NCBI GenBank assembly: GCA_049487715.1
Contig: CP150566.1
Span: 1 to 64,000, forward strand
Reading direction: 5' to 3'
From: Pycnococcus provasolii
Taxonomy: Eukaryota; Chlorophyta; Pseudoscourfieldiophyceae; Pseudoscourfieldiales
Length of the DNA: 64,000 bases
Shown: piece after piece, positions 49,612 to 61,690 of the stretch
Numbering within the stretch: the stretch's first letter is position 1
Layout: each line of letters starts with the position of its first letter
Notes under the pieces: generated by a model
The model's input: the letters and a program-made list of their open reading frames with translations, nothing else
What the model was told of the DNA's origin: nothing
The model's database searches: none
Translations under genes and position numbers: made by a program

Positions 49612-52148
49612 ATGATGACGACGAATGTCAGGAACATGCGATCGATCGTCACGGCGTCATCAGCCGTTCTGGTCGCTCTGCTTGCTGTCGTCGTAATGCT
49701 AAGTGCCGTGAGTGGTGTGAGCGCAGACAGTTCGACGACGACGACTTATGAGACGACGAAGTACGCTGATGAATACAAATCAGGCTACTACGGTGATGAA
49801 TACAAATCAGGCTACTATCCCAAGTACAAGTGGTGGGCGCCGTGGACGTGGAAGTACAGCAGCAAAAAGTACAACGACAACAAGTACGACTCTGGATACG
49901 ACTCTGGATACAGCAAGTACGACTCTGGATACGGCTACAGCAAGTACGACTCTAAATATGGAGTTGGGCCGTACTATGGGAAGCAGTACGAGCAGGACGA
50001 GCACTACCCGTGCGACACGTTCTACCCCAAGCCGAAGTGGTACTCGCCGTTTACATGGAAGTATCGCAAGTATGCCAAGTTTGACTACTACTCTGGTCCT
50101 TGCGAAGTAAAGAAGGAAGAACACTGTCTTCCCTTCTGGGGAAAAGATCTTCCTCACGATGCGAGTGAAGCTACTTGGTACACTGTCACTCACGCTTCTG
50201 GTGGTGGTGGGTGCCATTCAACAGAAACTCAATACTTCTATGCGAAGTCAGAAGCGCATGGCTTGACGTTCACTCTCACGAATTACTACCACAACAATGA
50301 AAAGTGGGTATGTGCGATTGACGATATCAGCCGCAAGAGTGCAATTTGTACGATGGCTGGACACTTTGGAGGAAGCTATTCTACACCTGAAAAGTGCATC
50401 CTTACGTTTAAAACGCATCAAAAGGGTGGAAAGTGCATTCCACACCACATGGCACTCGACTGTGGGAAGCCACCGTATGTTGAAACGAGCAAATTCAGCA
50501 AGATTGACTACCGTGACATTCCCCACAAGGACATCATTCAGCAAGATCTCGAGGAGTGCAATACTTGTGATAAAAGAGGTAGTAAGAGTACTACCTTGCT
50601 GTCGCTTGGTGGTACCAAGTATACCTCGTGCGACCCCGAGCCATTCGGAGTAGGAGAAACGATCACCCTCTCCAATGTCGCGGATGACATCAGGGATGTT
50701 CTCAGCGGCGATCCTGCCAACGTCACCATCACCTCGTTCCCATGCATCACTACCTCGTCCCAGGAGGTGGATTTTGACTTTGGATCTGGAGAATTCCCAA
50801 ATCTTGCGGAGGTTCGCTTCGCCAACTGGGTGACAGGACCGGACGGTTTTTTCAGGGTACGTACGCTCCTCCTTCCTTTCCTTTCCCATCTCCTTCTTGG
50901 TGCTCTGCCTTATTATGTTCTTCTACAATAATATGGCGTGTCTTCGACAGAACACACACATTCCATTTGGTAGCACCTCACTAACAAACCAATCACAAAT
51001 TCACAACATTACAACAACCATTCGTATCATCAAACAACAAATAATAACAACAACAATAGTTCGACGGTAATTTGGTAAACTCTTTGAGGAGCATCTACGC
51101 GCCTCGTCTTACGGGTACCCAGAGTTTGGACATCTTCGTACGTATCCCTTTCAAAAGCACAATCGACTTTTCAACTGATTGCACAAAACTCACCATGTAC
51201 TCACCACTCAACGACACATATACAACACACACCTCTCTAAACACACAGATCCTCAAAAACCCGAATCTCCCGAGTGTGAACTTGTCTGCGCTGAAGGAGG
51301 CGGGAAACGTCGACGTACGTCTCACTCTCACCTTTTGTATTCCTTGAATTTGTTTGTTCTTCCACAATAAATCGTATCACTCACTGGATGTGAAATTTAC
51401 TCACTCACTCTTCTTTCCTACAAAACTCCAACTACAAACAAAACAACAGATTTTCGCCAATCCTGAACTCGTCGACGTCAAGCTCCCTGAGTTGACACTG
51501 GCGGCTTCCATCAGGGTACGTGACAACCCATCATCAAATGGATTCATCGTCGTCACAAGAACAACAGCACCAAAACTTACAGTACCACCAATCCACCATT
51601 CAATACAAACAAAACAACAACAGATCTTTAACAACGAGAACCTCGTCGGCATCTTCCTACCTAAGCTGACGACATCGAGTATTCTTTTTCAGGTACGCAA
51701 CGAGTGACAACAACCAGTCATCACCGCCGACCCCCCCACCCTTCTATTATTTGTTTTGCTTTTCTGATGTCTACTATCTACCTCTTTTCATCTTTTCCCA
51801 CACAGCAGATACATTCATCGTCACAACAACACCAAACTCACGTACCACCCTCCATCCCCCTTTTCCCTCTGACAATCTATCCCTCCTACAATCTTACAGG
51901 TTGAAGGCAACAGCAATCTCCAGACGCTGTGCGCACCCAACCTTGAAGATGGAGGTTCTGTGTGCATCGGCGACGAAAGCAACCAACCATCGCTCGACGC
52001 GGACCTGAGTTCGTTGGTGACTGGATCGTTCCTTGGGGTTTTTCCTTGCTATGGACGAACCGATCCTTTCACCATCCAACTGAATGCCACCACAGTCTGC
52101 GGAGTGGAACCAAACGGTCTCTTCACCACAGAAGGATGTCAGAATTGA
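49612..52148 (+). CDS. Secreted Tyr/Gly/Lys-rich LRR-cassette protein, copy 3 (short form)
   Basis: 589 residues in six exons: 49612-50856, 51060-51137, 51249-51314, 51450-51515, 51624-51692, 51900-52148. Compared with copies 1-2 it lacks the two LEQLS(V/L)PQLRTTNSLE cassettes, and has no poly-Thr tract: exon 1 runs from HKDI directly to IQQDLEECNTC. The Tyr segment reads YADEYKSGYYGDEYKSGYY. The terminal exon starts VEGNSNLQTLCAPNLEDG and ends with the SFLGVFPCYGRTDPFTIQ variant. All introns phase 0. Nearly identical to copies 4 and 5 upstream of exon 5. Confidence 0.8.
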
Positions 52149-52629
52149 ATTGAATTGATTGGCGAGGTCGAAGAAGCCCTCTTCGACCGAGCGAGCGAAG
52201 ATGGATGAGCCTCGCAAAAGATGAAGGAATGCGACTTTGAAGAACCCCTTGGAATTTGGAAACCGAATCAATCACAAACTGAACTGATTTTAATCGAATC
52301 CACGTGGACCGAGTCAACCTTCTTCTTTTTTTTTTTTTTTTTTTTTGTGGAAACTTCAATTCATCCCCCACTTTCTGTCCTCTCATCAGGTGTCGGGTAT
52401 GGGGATACCGGGTAGGGGTTTCAATTTTCATTTCATTTTTGTTTGTTTCGAAGATTGGGGTTTCTCACCCTCGGCCCCTCCGCCCGTTAAACTTTATTTG
52501 TTCGCCATTCCCGGCTCATGCGAAACATGTCACGCTGTGAATGTGGTGCCCAGTGGTGGTTCGGAGCAGTCAGTGCAGCTTTTTTGCAGGCTTGTATGGT
52601 CTTTGTGGTATGGTCTTTGTGAGAGGTCT

Positions 52630-52858
52630 ATGGTTGCGCCTCTACAGGTACAGTCTTTTTTACTTATTGGCTCGTTGGCGTTTTTAGTATACCTTGGCTC
52701 CTTTCGTTCATTGATTGGCTCGCTCATTGATTGGTCCTCATCAATCACTGCACGCGTTGGTCGGTTGGTCCTCATCATACCTGATAGATTGGCAGCGCGC
52801 AGGCGTTTGTTGATTGGCTCATATAAAACAGTATACCATAATAGTGGTAGTAACGAAG
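52630..52858 (+). promoter_or_regulatory. Array promoter, copy 4
   Basis: TATAAAA at 52822-52828, 37 bp before the ATG at 52859, same ATTGG arrangement as copy 3. Confidence 0.75.
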
Positions 52859-55400
52859 ATGATGACGACGAATGTCAGGAACATGCGATCGATCGTCACG
52901 GCGTCATCAGCCGTTCTGGTCGCTCTGCTTGCTGTCGTCGTAATGCTAAGTGCCGTGAGTGGTGTGAGCGCAGACAGTTCGACGACGACGACTTATGAGA
53001 CGACGAAGTACGCTGATGAATACAAATCAGGCTACTACGGTGATGAATACAAATCAGGCTACTATCCCAAGTACAAGTGGTGGGCGCCGTGGACGTGGAA
53101 GTACAGCAGCAAAAAGTACAACGACAACAAGTACGACTCTGGATACGACTCTGGATACAGCAAGTACGACTCTGGATACGGCTACAGCAAGTACGACTCT
53201 AAATATGGAGTTGGGCCGTACTATGGGAAGCAGTACGAGCAGGACGAGCACTACCCGTGCGACACGTTCTACCCCAAGCCGAAGTGGTACTCGCCGTTTA
53301 CATGGAAGTATCGCAAGTATGCCAAGTTTGACTACTACTCTGGTCCTTGCGAAGTAAAGAAGGAAGAACACTGTCTTCCCTTCTGGGGAAAAGATCTTCC
53401 TCACGATGCGAGTGAAGCTACTTGGTACACTGTCACTCACGCTTCTGGTGGTGGTGGGTGCCATTCAACAGAAACTCAATACTTCTATGCGAAGTCAGAA
53501 GCGCATGGCTTGACGTTCACTCTCACGAATTACTACCACAACAATGAAAAGTGGGTATGTGCGATTGACGATATCAGCCGCAAGAGTGCAATTTGTACGA
53601 TGGCTGGACACTTTGGAGGAAGCTATTCTACACCTGAAAAGTGCATCCTTACGTTTAAAACGCATCAAAAGGGTGGAAAGTGCATTCCACACCACATGGC
53701 ACTCGACTGTGGGAAGCCACCGTATGTTGAAACGAGCAAATTCAGCAAGATTGACTACCGTGACATTCCCCACAAGGACATCATTCAGCAAGATCTCGAG
53801 GAGTGCAATACTTGTGATAAAAGAGGTAGTAAGAGTACTACCTTGCTGTCGCTTGGTGGTACCAAGTATACCTCGTGCGACCCCGAGCCATTCGGAGTAG
53901 GAGAAACGATCACCCTCTCCAATGTCGCGGATGACATCAGGGATGTTCTCAGCGGCGATCCTGCCAACGTCACCATCACCTCGTTCCCATGCATCACTAC
54001 CTCGTCCCAGGAGGTGGATTTTGACTTTGGATCTGGAGAATTCCCAAATCTTGCGGAGGTTCGCTTCGCCAACTGGGTGACAGGACCGGACGGTTTTTTC
54101 AGGGTACGTACGCTCCTCCTTCCTTTCCTTTCCCATCTCCTTCTTGGTGCTCTGCCTTATTATGTTCTTCTACAATAATATGGCGTGTCTTCGACAGAAC
54201 ACACACATTCCATTTGGTAGCACCTCACTAACAAACCAATCACAAATTCACAACATTACAACAACCATTCGTATCATCAAACAACAAATAATAACAACAA
54301 CAATAGTTCGACGGTAATTTGGTAAACTCTTTGAGGAGCATCTACGCGCCTCGTCTTACGGGTACCCAGAGTTTGGTCATCTTCGTACGTATCCCTTTCA
54401 AAAGCACAATCGACTTTTCAACTGATTGCACAAAACTCACCATGTACTCACCACTCAACGACACATATACAACACACACCTCTCTAAACACACAGATCCT
54501 CAAAAACCCGAATCTCCCGAGTGTGAACTTGTCTGCGCTGAAGGAGGCGGGAAACGTCGACGTACGTCTCACTCTCACCTTTTGTATTCCTTGAATTTGT
54601 TTGTTCTTCCACAATAAATCGTATCACTCACTGGATGTGAAATTTACTCACTCACTCTTCTTTCCTACAAAACTCCAACTACAAACAAAACAACAGATTT
54701 TCGCCAATCCTGAACTCGTCGACGTCAAGCTCCCTGAGTTGACACTGGCGGCTTCCATCAGGGTACGTGACAACCCATCATCAAATGGATTCATCGTCGT
54801 CACAAGAACAACAGCACCAAAACTTACAGTACCACCAATCCACCATTCAATACAAACAAAACAACAACAGATCATTGCCAACGAGAACCTCGTCGGCATC
54901 TTCCTACCTGTGCTGACGACATCGAATTTTGTTTTTCAGGTACGCAACGAGTGACAACAACCCGTCATAGCCACCGACCCCCCCACACCCATCTATTATT
55001 TGTTTTGCTTCTCCGATGTCTACTATCTACCTCTTTCATCTTTTCCCACACAGCAGATACATTCATTGTCACAACAACACCAAACTCACCTCCTACCCTC
55101 CCCTCCATCCCTTTTTTCCCTCTGACAATCTATCCTCCTACAATCTTACAGGTTTTCGCCAACAGCAATCTCCAGACACTCTGCGCACCCAACCTTGTAG
55201 ATGGAGGTTCTGTGTGCATCGGCGACGAAAGCAACCAACCATCGCTCGACGCGGACCTGAGTTCGTTGGTGACTGGATCGTTCGCCGTATTTTCTCCTTG
55301 CTATGGACGAACCGATCCTTTCACCAACCAACTGAATGCCACCACAGTCTGCGGAGTGGAACCAAACGGTCTCTTCACCACAGAAGGATGTCAGAATTGA
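52859..55400 (+). CDS. Secreted Tyr/Gly/Lys-rich LRR-cassette protein, copy 4 (short form)
   Basis: 589 residues in six exons: 52859-54103, 54307-54384, 54496-54561, 54697-54762, 54871-54939, 55152-55400, all phase 0. Exons 1-4 match copy 3 almost exactly (exon 2 ends SLVIF rather than SLDIF). The last two cassettes differ: exon 5 is IIANENLVGIFLPVLTTSNFVFQ-like, and the terminal exon starts VFANSNLQ and has the SFAVFSPCYGRTDPFTNQ variant, closer to copies 1-2. Copy 4 thus looks like a recombinant of the short-form and long-form 3' ends. Confidence 0.8.
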
Positions 55401-55879
55401 ATTGAATTGATTGGCGAGGTCGAAGAAGCCCCATTCGACCGAGCGAGCGAAGATGAGCGAAAGATGAAGGAATGCGACTTCGAATAACCACTTGCTTGGA
55501 ATTTGGAAACCGAATCAATCACAACCTGAACTGATTTTAATCGAATCCACGTGGACCGAGTCAACCTTCTTCTTTTTTTTTTTTTTTTTTTTTTGTGGAA
55601 ACTTCAATTCATCCCCCACTTTCTGTCCTCTCATCAGGTGTCGGGTATGGGGATACCGGGTAGGGGTTTCAATTTTCATTTCATTTTTGTTTGTTTCGAA
55701 GATTGGGGTTTCTCACCCTCGGCCCCTCCGCCCGTTAAACTTTATTTGTTCGCCATTCCCGGCTCATGCGAAACATGTCACGCTGTGAATGTGGTGCCCA
55801 GTGGTGGTTCGGAGCAGTCAGTGCAGCTTTTTTGCAGGCTTGTATGGTCTTTGTGGTATGGTCTTTGTGAGAGGTCTAT

Positions 55880-56106
55880 GGTTGCGCCTCTACAGGTACA
55901 GTCTTTTTTACTTATTGGCTCGTTGGCGTTTTTAGTATACCTTGGCTCCTTTCGTTCATTGATTGGCTCGCTCATTGATTGGTCCTCATCAATCACTGCA
56001 CGCGTTGGTCGGTTGGTCCTCATCATACCTGATAGATTGGCAGCGCGCAGGCGTTTGTTGATTGGCTCATATAAAACAGTATACCATAATAGTGGTAGTA
56101 ACGAAG
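55880..56106 (+). promoter_or_regulatory. Array promoter, copy 5
   Basis: TATAAAA at 56070-56076, 37 bp before the ATG at 56107, same ATTGG arrangement. Confidence 0.75.
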
Positions 56107-58643
56107 ATGATGACGACGAATGTCAGGAACATGCGATCGATCGTCACGGCGTCATCAGCCGTTCTGGTCGCTCTGCTTGCTGTCGTCGTAATGCTAAGTG
56201 CCGTGAGTGGTGTGAGCGCAGACAGTTCGACGACGACGACTTATGAGACGACGAAGTACGCTGATGAATACAAATCAGGCTACTACGGTGATGAATACAA
56301 ATCAGGCTACTATCCCAAGTACAAGTGGTGGGCGCCGTGGACGTGGAAGTACAGCAGCAAAAAGTACAACGACAACAAGTACGACTCTGGATACGACTCT
56401 GGATACAGCAAGTACGACTCTGGATACGGCTACAGCAAGTACGACTCTAAATATGGAGTTGGGCCGTACTATGGGAAGCAGTACGAGCAGGACGAGCACT
56501 ACCCGTGCGACACGTTCTACCCCAAGCCGAAGTGGTACTCGCCGTTTACATGGAAGTATCGCAAGTATGCCAAGTTTGACTACTACTCTGGTCCTTGCGA
56601 AGTAAAGAAGGAAGAACACTGTCTTCCCTTCTGGGGAAAAGATCTTCCTCACGATGCGAGTGAAGCTACTTGGTACACTGTCACTCACGCTTCTGGTGGT
56701 GGTGGGTGCCATTCAACAGAAACTCAATACTTCTATGCGAAGTCAGAAGCGCATGGCTTGACGTTCACTCTCACGAATTACTACCACAACAATGAAAAGT
56801 GGGTATGTGCGATTGACGATATCAGCCGCAAGAGTGCAATTTGTACGATGGCTGGACACTTTGGAGGAAGCTATTCTACACCTGAAAAGTGCATCCTTAC
56901 GTTTAAAACGCATCAAAAGGGTGGAAAGTGCATTCCACACCACATGGCACTCGACTGTGGGAAGCCACCGTATGTTGAAACGAGCAAATTCAGCAAGATT
57001 GACTACCGTGACATTCCCCACAAGGACATCATTCAGCAAGATCTCGAGGAGTGCAATACTTGTGATAAAAGAGGTAGTAAGAGTACTACCTTGCTGTCGC
57101 TTGGTGGTACCAAGTATACCTCGTGCGACCCCGAGCCATTCGGAGTAGGAGAAACGATCACCCTCTCCAATGTCGCGGATGACATCAGGGATGTTCTCAG
57201 CGGCGATCCTGCCAACGTCACCATCACCTCGTTCCCATGCATCACTACCTCGTCCCAGGAGGTGGATTTTGACTTTGGATCTGGAGAATTCCCAAATCTT
57301 GCGGAGGTTCGCTTCGCCAACTGGGTGACAGGACCGGACGGTTTTTTCAGGGTACGTACGCTCCTCCTTCCTTTCCTTTCCCATCTCCTTCTTGGTGCTC
57401 TGCCTTATTATGTTCTTCTACAATAATATGGCGTGTCTTCGACAGAACACACACATTCCATTTGGTAGCACCTCACTAACAAACCAATCACAAATTCACA
57501 ACATTACAACAACCATTCGTATCATCAAACAACAAATAATAACAACAACAATAGTTCGACGGTAATTTGGTAAACTCTTTGAGGAGCATCTACGCGCCTC
57601 GTCTTACGGGTACCCAGAGTTTGGACATCTTCGTACGTATCCCTTTCAAAAGCACAATCGACTTTTCAACTGATTGCACAAAACTCACCATGTACTCACC
57701 ACTCAACGACACATATACAACACACACCTCTCTAAACACACAGATCCTCAAAAACCCGAATCTCCCGAGTGTGAACTTGTCTGCGCTGAAGGAGGCGGGA
57801 AACGTCGACGTACGTCTCACTCTCACCTTTTGTATTCCTTGAATTTGTTTGTTCTTCCACAATAAATCGTATCACTCACTGGATGTGAAATTTACTCACT
57901 CACTCTTCTTTCCTACAAAACTCCAACTACAAACAAAACAACAGATTTTCGCCAATCCTGAACTCGTCGACGTCAAGCTCCCTGAGTTGACACTGGCGGC
58001 TTCCATCAGGGTACGTGACAACCCATCATCAAATGGATTCATCGTCGTCACAAGAACAACAGCACCAAAACTTACAGTACCACCAATCCACCATTCAATA
58101 CAAACAAAACAACAACAGATCTTTAACAACGAGAACCTCGTCGGCATCTTCCTACCTAAGCTGACGACATCGAGTATTCTTTTTCAGGTACGCAACGAGT
58201 GACAACAACCAGTCATCACCGCCGACCCCCCCACCCTTCTATTATTTGTTTTGCTTTTCTGATGTCTACTATCTACCTCTTTTCATCTTTTCCCACACAG
58301 CAGATACATTCATCGTCACAACAACACCAAACTCACGTACCACCCTCCATCCCCCTTTTCCCTCTGACAATCTATCCCTCCTACAATCTTACAGGTTGAA
58401 GGCAACAGCAATCTCCAGACGCTGTGCGCACCCAACCTTGAAGATGGAGGTTCTGTGTGCATCGGCGACGAAAGCAACCAACCATCGCTCGACGCGGACC
58501 TGAGTTCGTTGGTGACTGGATCGTTCCTTGGGGTTTTTCCTTGCTATGGACGAACCGATCCTTTCACCATCCAACTGAATGCCACCACAGTCTGCGGAGT
58601 GGAACCAAACGGTCTCTTCACCACAGAAGGATGTCAGAATTGA
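56107..58643 (+). CDS. Secreted Tyr/Gly/Lys-rich LRR-cassette protein, copy 5 (short form)
   Basis: 589 residues in six exons: 56107-57351, 57555-57632, 57744-57809, 57945-58010, 58119-58187, 58395-58643, all phase 0. The predicted protein matches copy 3, including the SFLGVFPCYG cap and the IFNNENLVGIFLPKLTTSS cassette, so copies 3 and 5 share a 3' haplotype that copy 4 lacks. The array ends about 220 bp after the stop, in the poly-T run. Confidence 0.8.
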
Positions 58644-58862
58644 ATTGAATTGATTGGCGAGGTCGAAGAAGCCCTCTTCGACCGAGCGAGCGAAGATGGA
58701 TGAGCCTCGCAAAAGATGAAGGAATGCGACTTCGAAGAACCCCTTGGAATTTGGAAACCGAATCAATCACAAACTGAACTGATTTTAATCGAATCCACGT
58801 GGACCGAGTCAACCTTCTTCTTTTTTTTTTTTTTTTTTTTTGTGGAAACTTCAATTCATCCG

Positions 58863-59174
58863 CCAACTTTCGTCATGATCATGGGGGATAATACGTGGTG
58901 GTGCAGAATAACACATATTTGCTTGCCTTGCACACTTCGAACACCGTTAACCGTTAAGTGTTCACATAAGGCACTTTTGCCTTACAGGTAGTTAATACGC
59001 GCTTAACAGTTGCGGCGGCGGTGTCTTTGGCGGCGGCGTCTTCATTGGCGGCGGCAAACGGTCATTCTCACAAGTAGTTGTCTTAACACATCCGGCGGCC
59101 GCATAATCCAATCCGTGTATTTCAAAACACTTCTCTGCAAGGGGTTTGTTTCGCTCAGAAGTGTTTGTCTGTTC
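58863..59174. other. Right border of the array and MscS 5' flank
   Basis: Unique sequence begins at about 58862 (TCATCCGCCAACTTTCGTC). GGCGGCG repeats lie at about 59012-59050. No gene; promoter of the following channel gene presumably here. Confidence 0.5.
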
Positions 59175-61568
59175 ATGGAAGACAAACTTGAGGTAATCAG
59201 CGTGCACACCACGGATGTCTCCTCGGAGTCCTACAACGACGTCCAAGGCACATCATCCGAAAAGCACACGACGGCGAGAGATGGAAACGCTCGCAGCAGC
59301 AATACCCCAGAAGGAAAAGGAGAGGAACCTTCACAGCACACGAAAGATAACGCAAACAACGACGACGCGGGAAAAGCCGCGTCCACCTGCCGCGACAGCC
59401 GAGCTGCAGCCTACCTGAAAGTTCTCATTCTGCCTGCCGTCGCCGTTGCCTCAGGACTGCTCGCATACGGGCGCATATACCTGCGACTCAACCACCTCGC
59501 CATTCAACTGCTCGAGTACTGTTTCTGGTCCGTGCTTGGAAGACTATGCGCCAAGCACTTCGTGCAGATGTCCGCCGTCGCGTTCGAAGCGGTGCTGCAA
59601 ACCGACCGGGCCGTCTACTTCCTACTCACGCTCTCCGACCCCATCAGTCGCGCGCTCACCGTCATCGCCATGTGCCTCGCGTGGCTGTTCATCATGTCGA
59701 GTGCGCTGAAAGAAAAGGAGCTGTTCAACGTCATCCTACGCGTTCACGTGTGCATCGTACTGGCAGTCATAAGCCACCTCATCGAGCGCATCACCAGCTC
59801 CTCTCTGGCGCTTCACTTTCAGGCGAAGAATCAGTGGGACTCGCTGCGCTCGGCGCTGCGCACGGAGTACTTCCTCGTCGCTCTCTCGTCGAGCTCGAAG
59901 AAGCGACGAGCACGTGAGCGGGAGATCTTAAGGAAACGCGTCGTCGAGGCGATGAGTAGGCAGTCGAAGGTTGTGCTTAGTGCAACGCACCGCTTCAAGC
60001 GATTGCTGAAGCCGCGCGTCAGGAACTCCGTTATCTCGAGCGGAAATGGAGAGCCGAACCCTCCAGAAGCGGACGCGCCAAACAAAGAATCGAGGAAAGA
60101 TTCGTTCAGGTCGTCCAGCCTCAAGCGGCTTTGCATGGGCGGAGACGGCGAGGAGAAGAAGAAAGGCGGCAACGGCAAGAGCGCGTCAGATTCTGGCATG
60201 GGAACGAAGCCGGAGTTGCGCCGAGACTTTAGCACCGCCTCGCTTTGCTCAACCGACGACGAAATGGCGCACACAAGTGCGAGCGACGCAGCCTCCACGG
60301 ATGGCATCAATCTCACCATGCGCGCCGTCCTGAAAAAGGATTCAGACGCCATGAGCGTATCTACTGAGATCTCGGACGAGCAAGATGAAGCTCTGCTGAT
60401 GTCAGTTGCGAATGCTGAGGACATGCCAACGGCGCTTGACGTGACTCGCGCGGCAAGCTACCTGTCTTCGCAGGGCAACTTGACGATAACCGGGGCGCTG
60501 AAGCGATCACGCCAAAGCAGAGGGAGCGAGGACGAAGACGGCGGATTAGAAATCACGAGTCGGCAAGAGGCGGAGGAGTACGCTCGTAACCTCTACGATC
60601 ACGTGCGCATGCGCCGCGAACCTGCTGTGCTGCCGCGAGACTTCGAAGACTTTCTGCCCCCCGAGCTTGCGAAGGAGGCGTTCGAAATCTTCGACGATAA
60701 GGGCCTCGGCGTTTTGTACCAGGGCGACTTCCTCCGCACGGTCGTTGAGGTGTATCGGCGACGTCGTGGTCTCGCTCGAACGCTTAACGATGCCGAAAAA
60801 GTCGTCACGTCGATTGGAACGCTGATTAACGTCGTGCTGGGGCTCGCGAATATTTTCATGTACCTCGGCGTGTTCGGGCTGAGCATGAATAGCCTCTGGC
60901 TTGTCTTCAGCAGCCTGATTCTCGCCACCGCATTTGCTTTCGGGCAGACTGTGTCGCAGATCTTCGAGGCTGTCACGCTGCTCGTGCTCGTTCATCCCAT
61001 GGACGTTGGCGATTCCATCATATGGCAGAACGAGAAGTTCTTCGTGACCGAGCTTGGTCTGCGCCAGATTGGCCTTAAGACAGCAATGGGAGTGCCCATG
61101 CTCGTGCCCACTCACAAGATGGCTGGCACGGAGCTGAGAAATCTGAGCCGAGTGTCTTATTTTTTCGATAGCGTGGAATTTGTCGTCGACATGAGCTTGA
61201 GCAAGGCGGACATCGCCAAGGTTGAGGAGGCGCTGCGCGTGTTTTTAGCCTCCGATCCGAGCACCTACGGCACTACTAACGAGGACGACGTGGCCGTGTT
61301 GGTCAGCAGCACGAGTGCGCCGTTGAAGTGCACGATGTACATCTTCTACAGGGTTAATATAAGCCCTGGAGAGTTTTTGCGCGTCTTCCGGGCGAAGAGC
61401 CGTGTTCTGCTTACGGTGCAGCATGTGCTTGTGCACGAGCTCAATGTATCCTACACGATGGGATCGGGTACGATCACGGGCGACATGAGTGGCAAGAGCG
61501 GCCTGTTTCAGCTGTCTACGTGGAATCCACATACGCGACGTGAAAATGTGGAATCGTACGAATCTTGA
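59175..61568 (+). CDS. MscS-like mechanosensitive channel with EF-hand-like segment
   Basis: 797 residues from the ATG at 59175 (non-ATG opening upstream). A charged N-terminus precedes membrane helices at about 79-103, 146-175 and 183-210, and a long basic/Ser-rich loop (about 240-440). An EF-hand-like motif (ELAKEAFEIFDDKGLGVLYQ, about 495-515) comes before the MscS core: LINVVLGLANIFMYLGVFGL, LWLVFSSLILATAFAFGQTV, then VHPMDVGDSIIW and the beta domain VTELGLRQIGLKTAMGVPML. This matches plant MSL8/10-type channels, where an N-terminal extension precedes the pore helix. It probably releases ions under membrane tension at the plasma or organelle membrane. A possible Ca2+ link via the EF-like loop is inference. 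Convergent with the amidase gene. Confidence 0.85.
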   Translation: MEDKLEVISVHTTDVSSESYNDVQGTSSEKHTTARDGNARSSNTPEGKGEEPSQHTKDNANNDDAGKAASTCRDSRAAAYLKVLILPAVAVASGLLAYGRIYLRLNHLAIQLLEYCFWSVLGRLCAKHFVQMSAVAFEAVLQTDRAVYFLLTLSDPISRALTVIAMCLAWLFIMSSALKEKELFNVILRVHVCIVLAVISHLIERITSSSLALHFQAKNQWDSLRSALRTEYFLVALSSSSKKRRAREREILRKRVVEAMSRQSKVVLSATHRFKRLLKPRVRNSVISSGNGEPNPPEADAPNKESRKDSFRSSSLKRLCMGGDGEEKKKGGNGKSASDSGMGTKPELRRDFSTASLCSTDDEMAHTSASDAASTDGINLTMRAVLKKDSDAMSVSTEISDEQDEALLMSVANAEDMPTALDVTRAASYLSSQGNLTITGALKRSRQSRGSEDEDGGLEITSRQEAEEYARNLYDHVRMRREPAVLPRDFEDFLPPELAKEAFEIFDDKGLGVLYQGDFLRTVVEVYRRRRGLARTLNDAEKVVTSIGTLINVVLGLANIFMYLGVFGLSMNSLWLVFSSLILATAFAFGQTVSQIFEAVTLLVLVHPMDVGDSIIWQNEKFFVTELGLRQIGLKTAMGVPMLVPTHKMAGTELRNLSRVSYFFDSVEFVVDMSLSKADIAKVEEALRVFLASDPSTYGTTNEDDVAVLVSSTSAPLKCTMYIFYRVNISPGEFLRVFRAKSRVLLTVQHVLVHELNVSYTMGSGTITGDMSGKSGLFQLSTWNPHTRRENVESYES

Positions 61569-61626
61569 AATTCTTGTACATTCCGTGGTAAAAGAAAAAA
61601 GACTGTACAGCTTTAGTTTACACGGT

Positions 61627-61659
61627 TTACACAGTCGCGAGCTCGCGCGCCGCCGCCTC

Positions 61660-61690
<31 letters not shown>

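Larger units (their letters stand above)
41614..58862. repeat. Five-unit tandem gene array
   Basis: Direct repeats start at ACCCTCGGCCCCTCCGCCCG: about 41614, 45390, 49220, 52467 and 55715. Unit lengths are about 3776, 3830, 3247 and 3248 bp, with the last cut at about 58862, where similarity stops just after the poly-T run. Each unit carries one complete promoter and one multi-exon gene on the plus strand. Units 3-5 are nearly identical. Units 1-2 are older and longer. Confidence 0.97.

Noticed and set aside
41614-58862. CRISPR or satellite-type array
   Set aside because: Units of 3.2-3.8 kb contain complete genes with promoters; no short spacers of equal size and the genome is eukaryotic.
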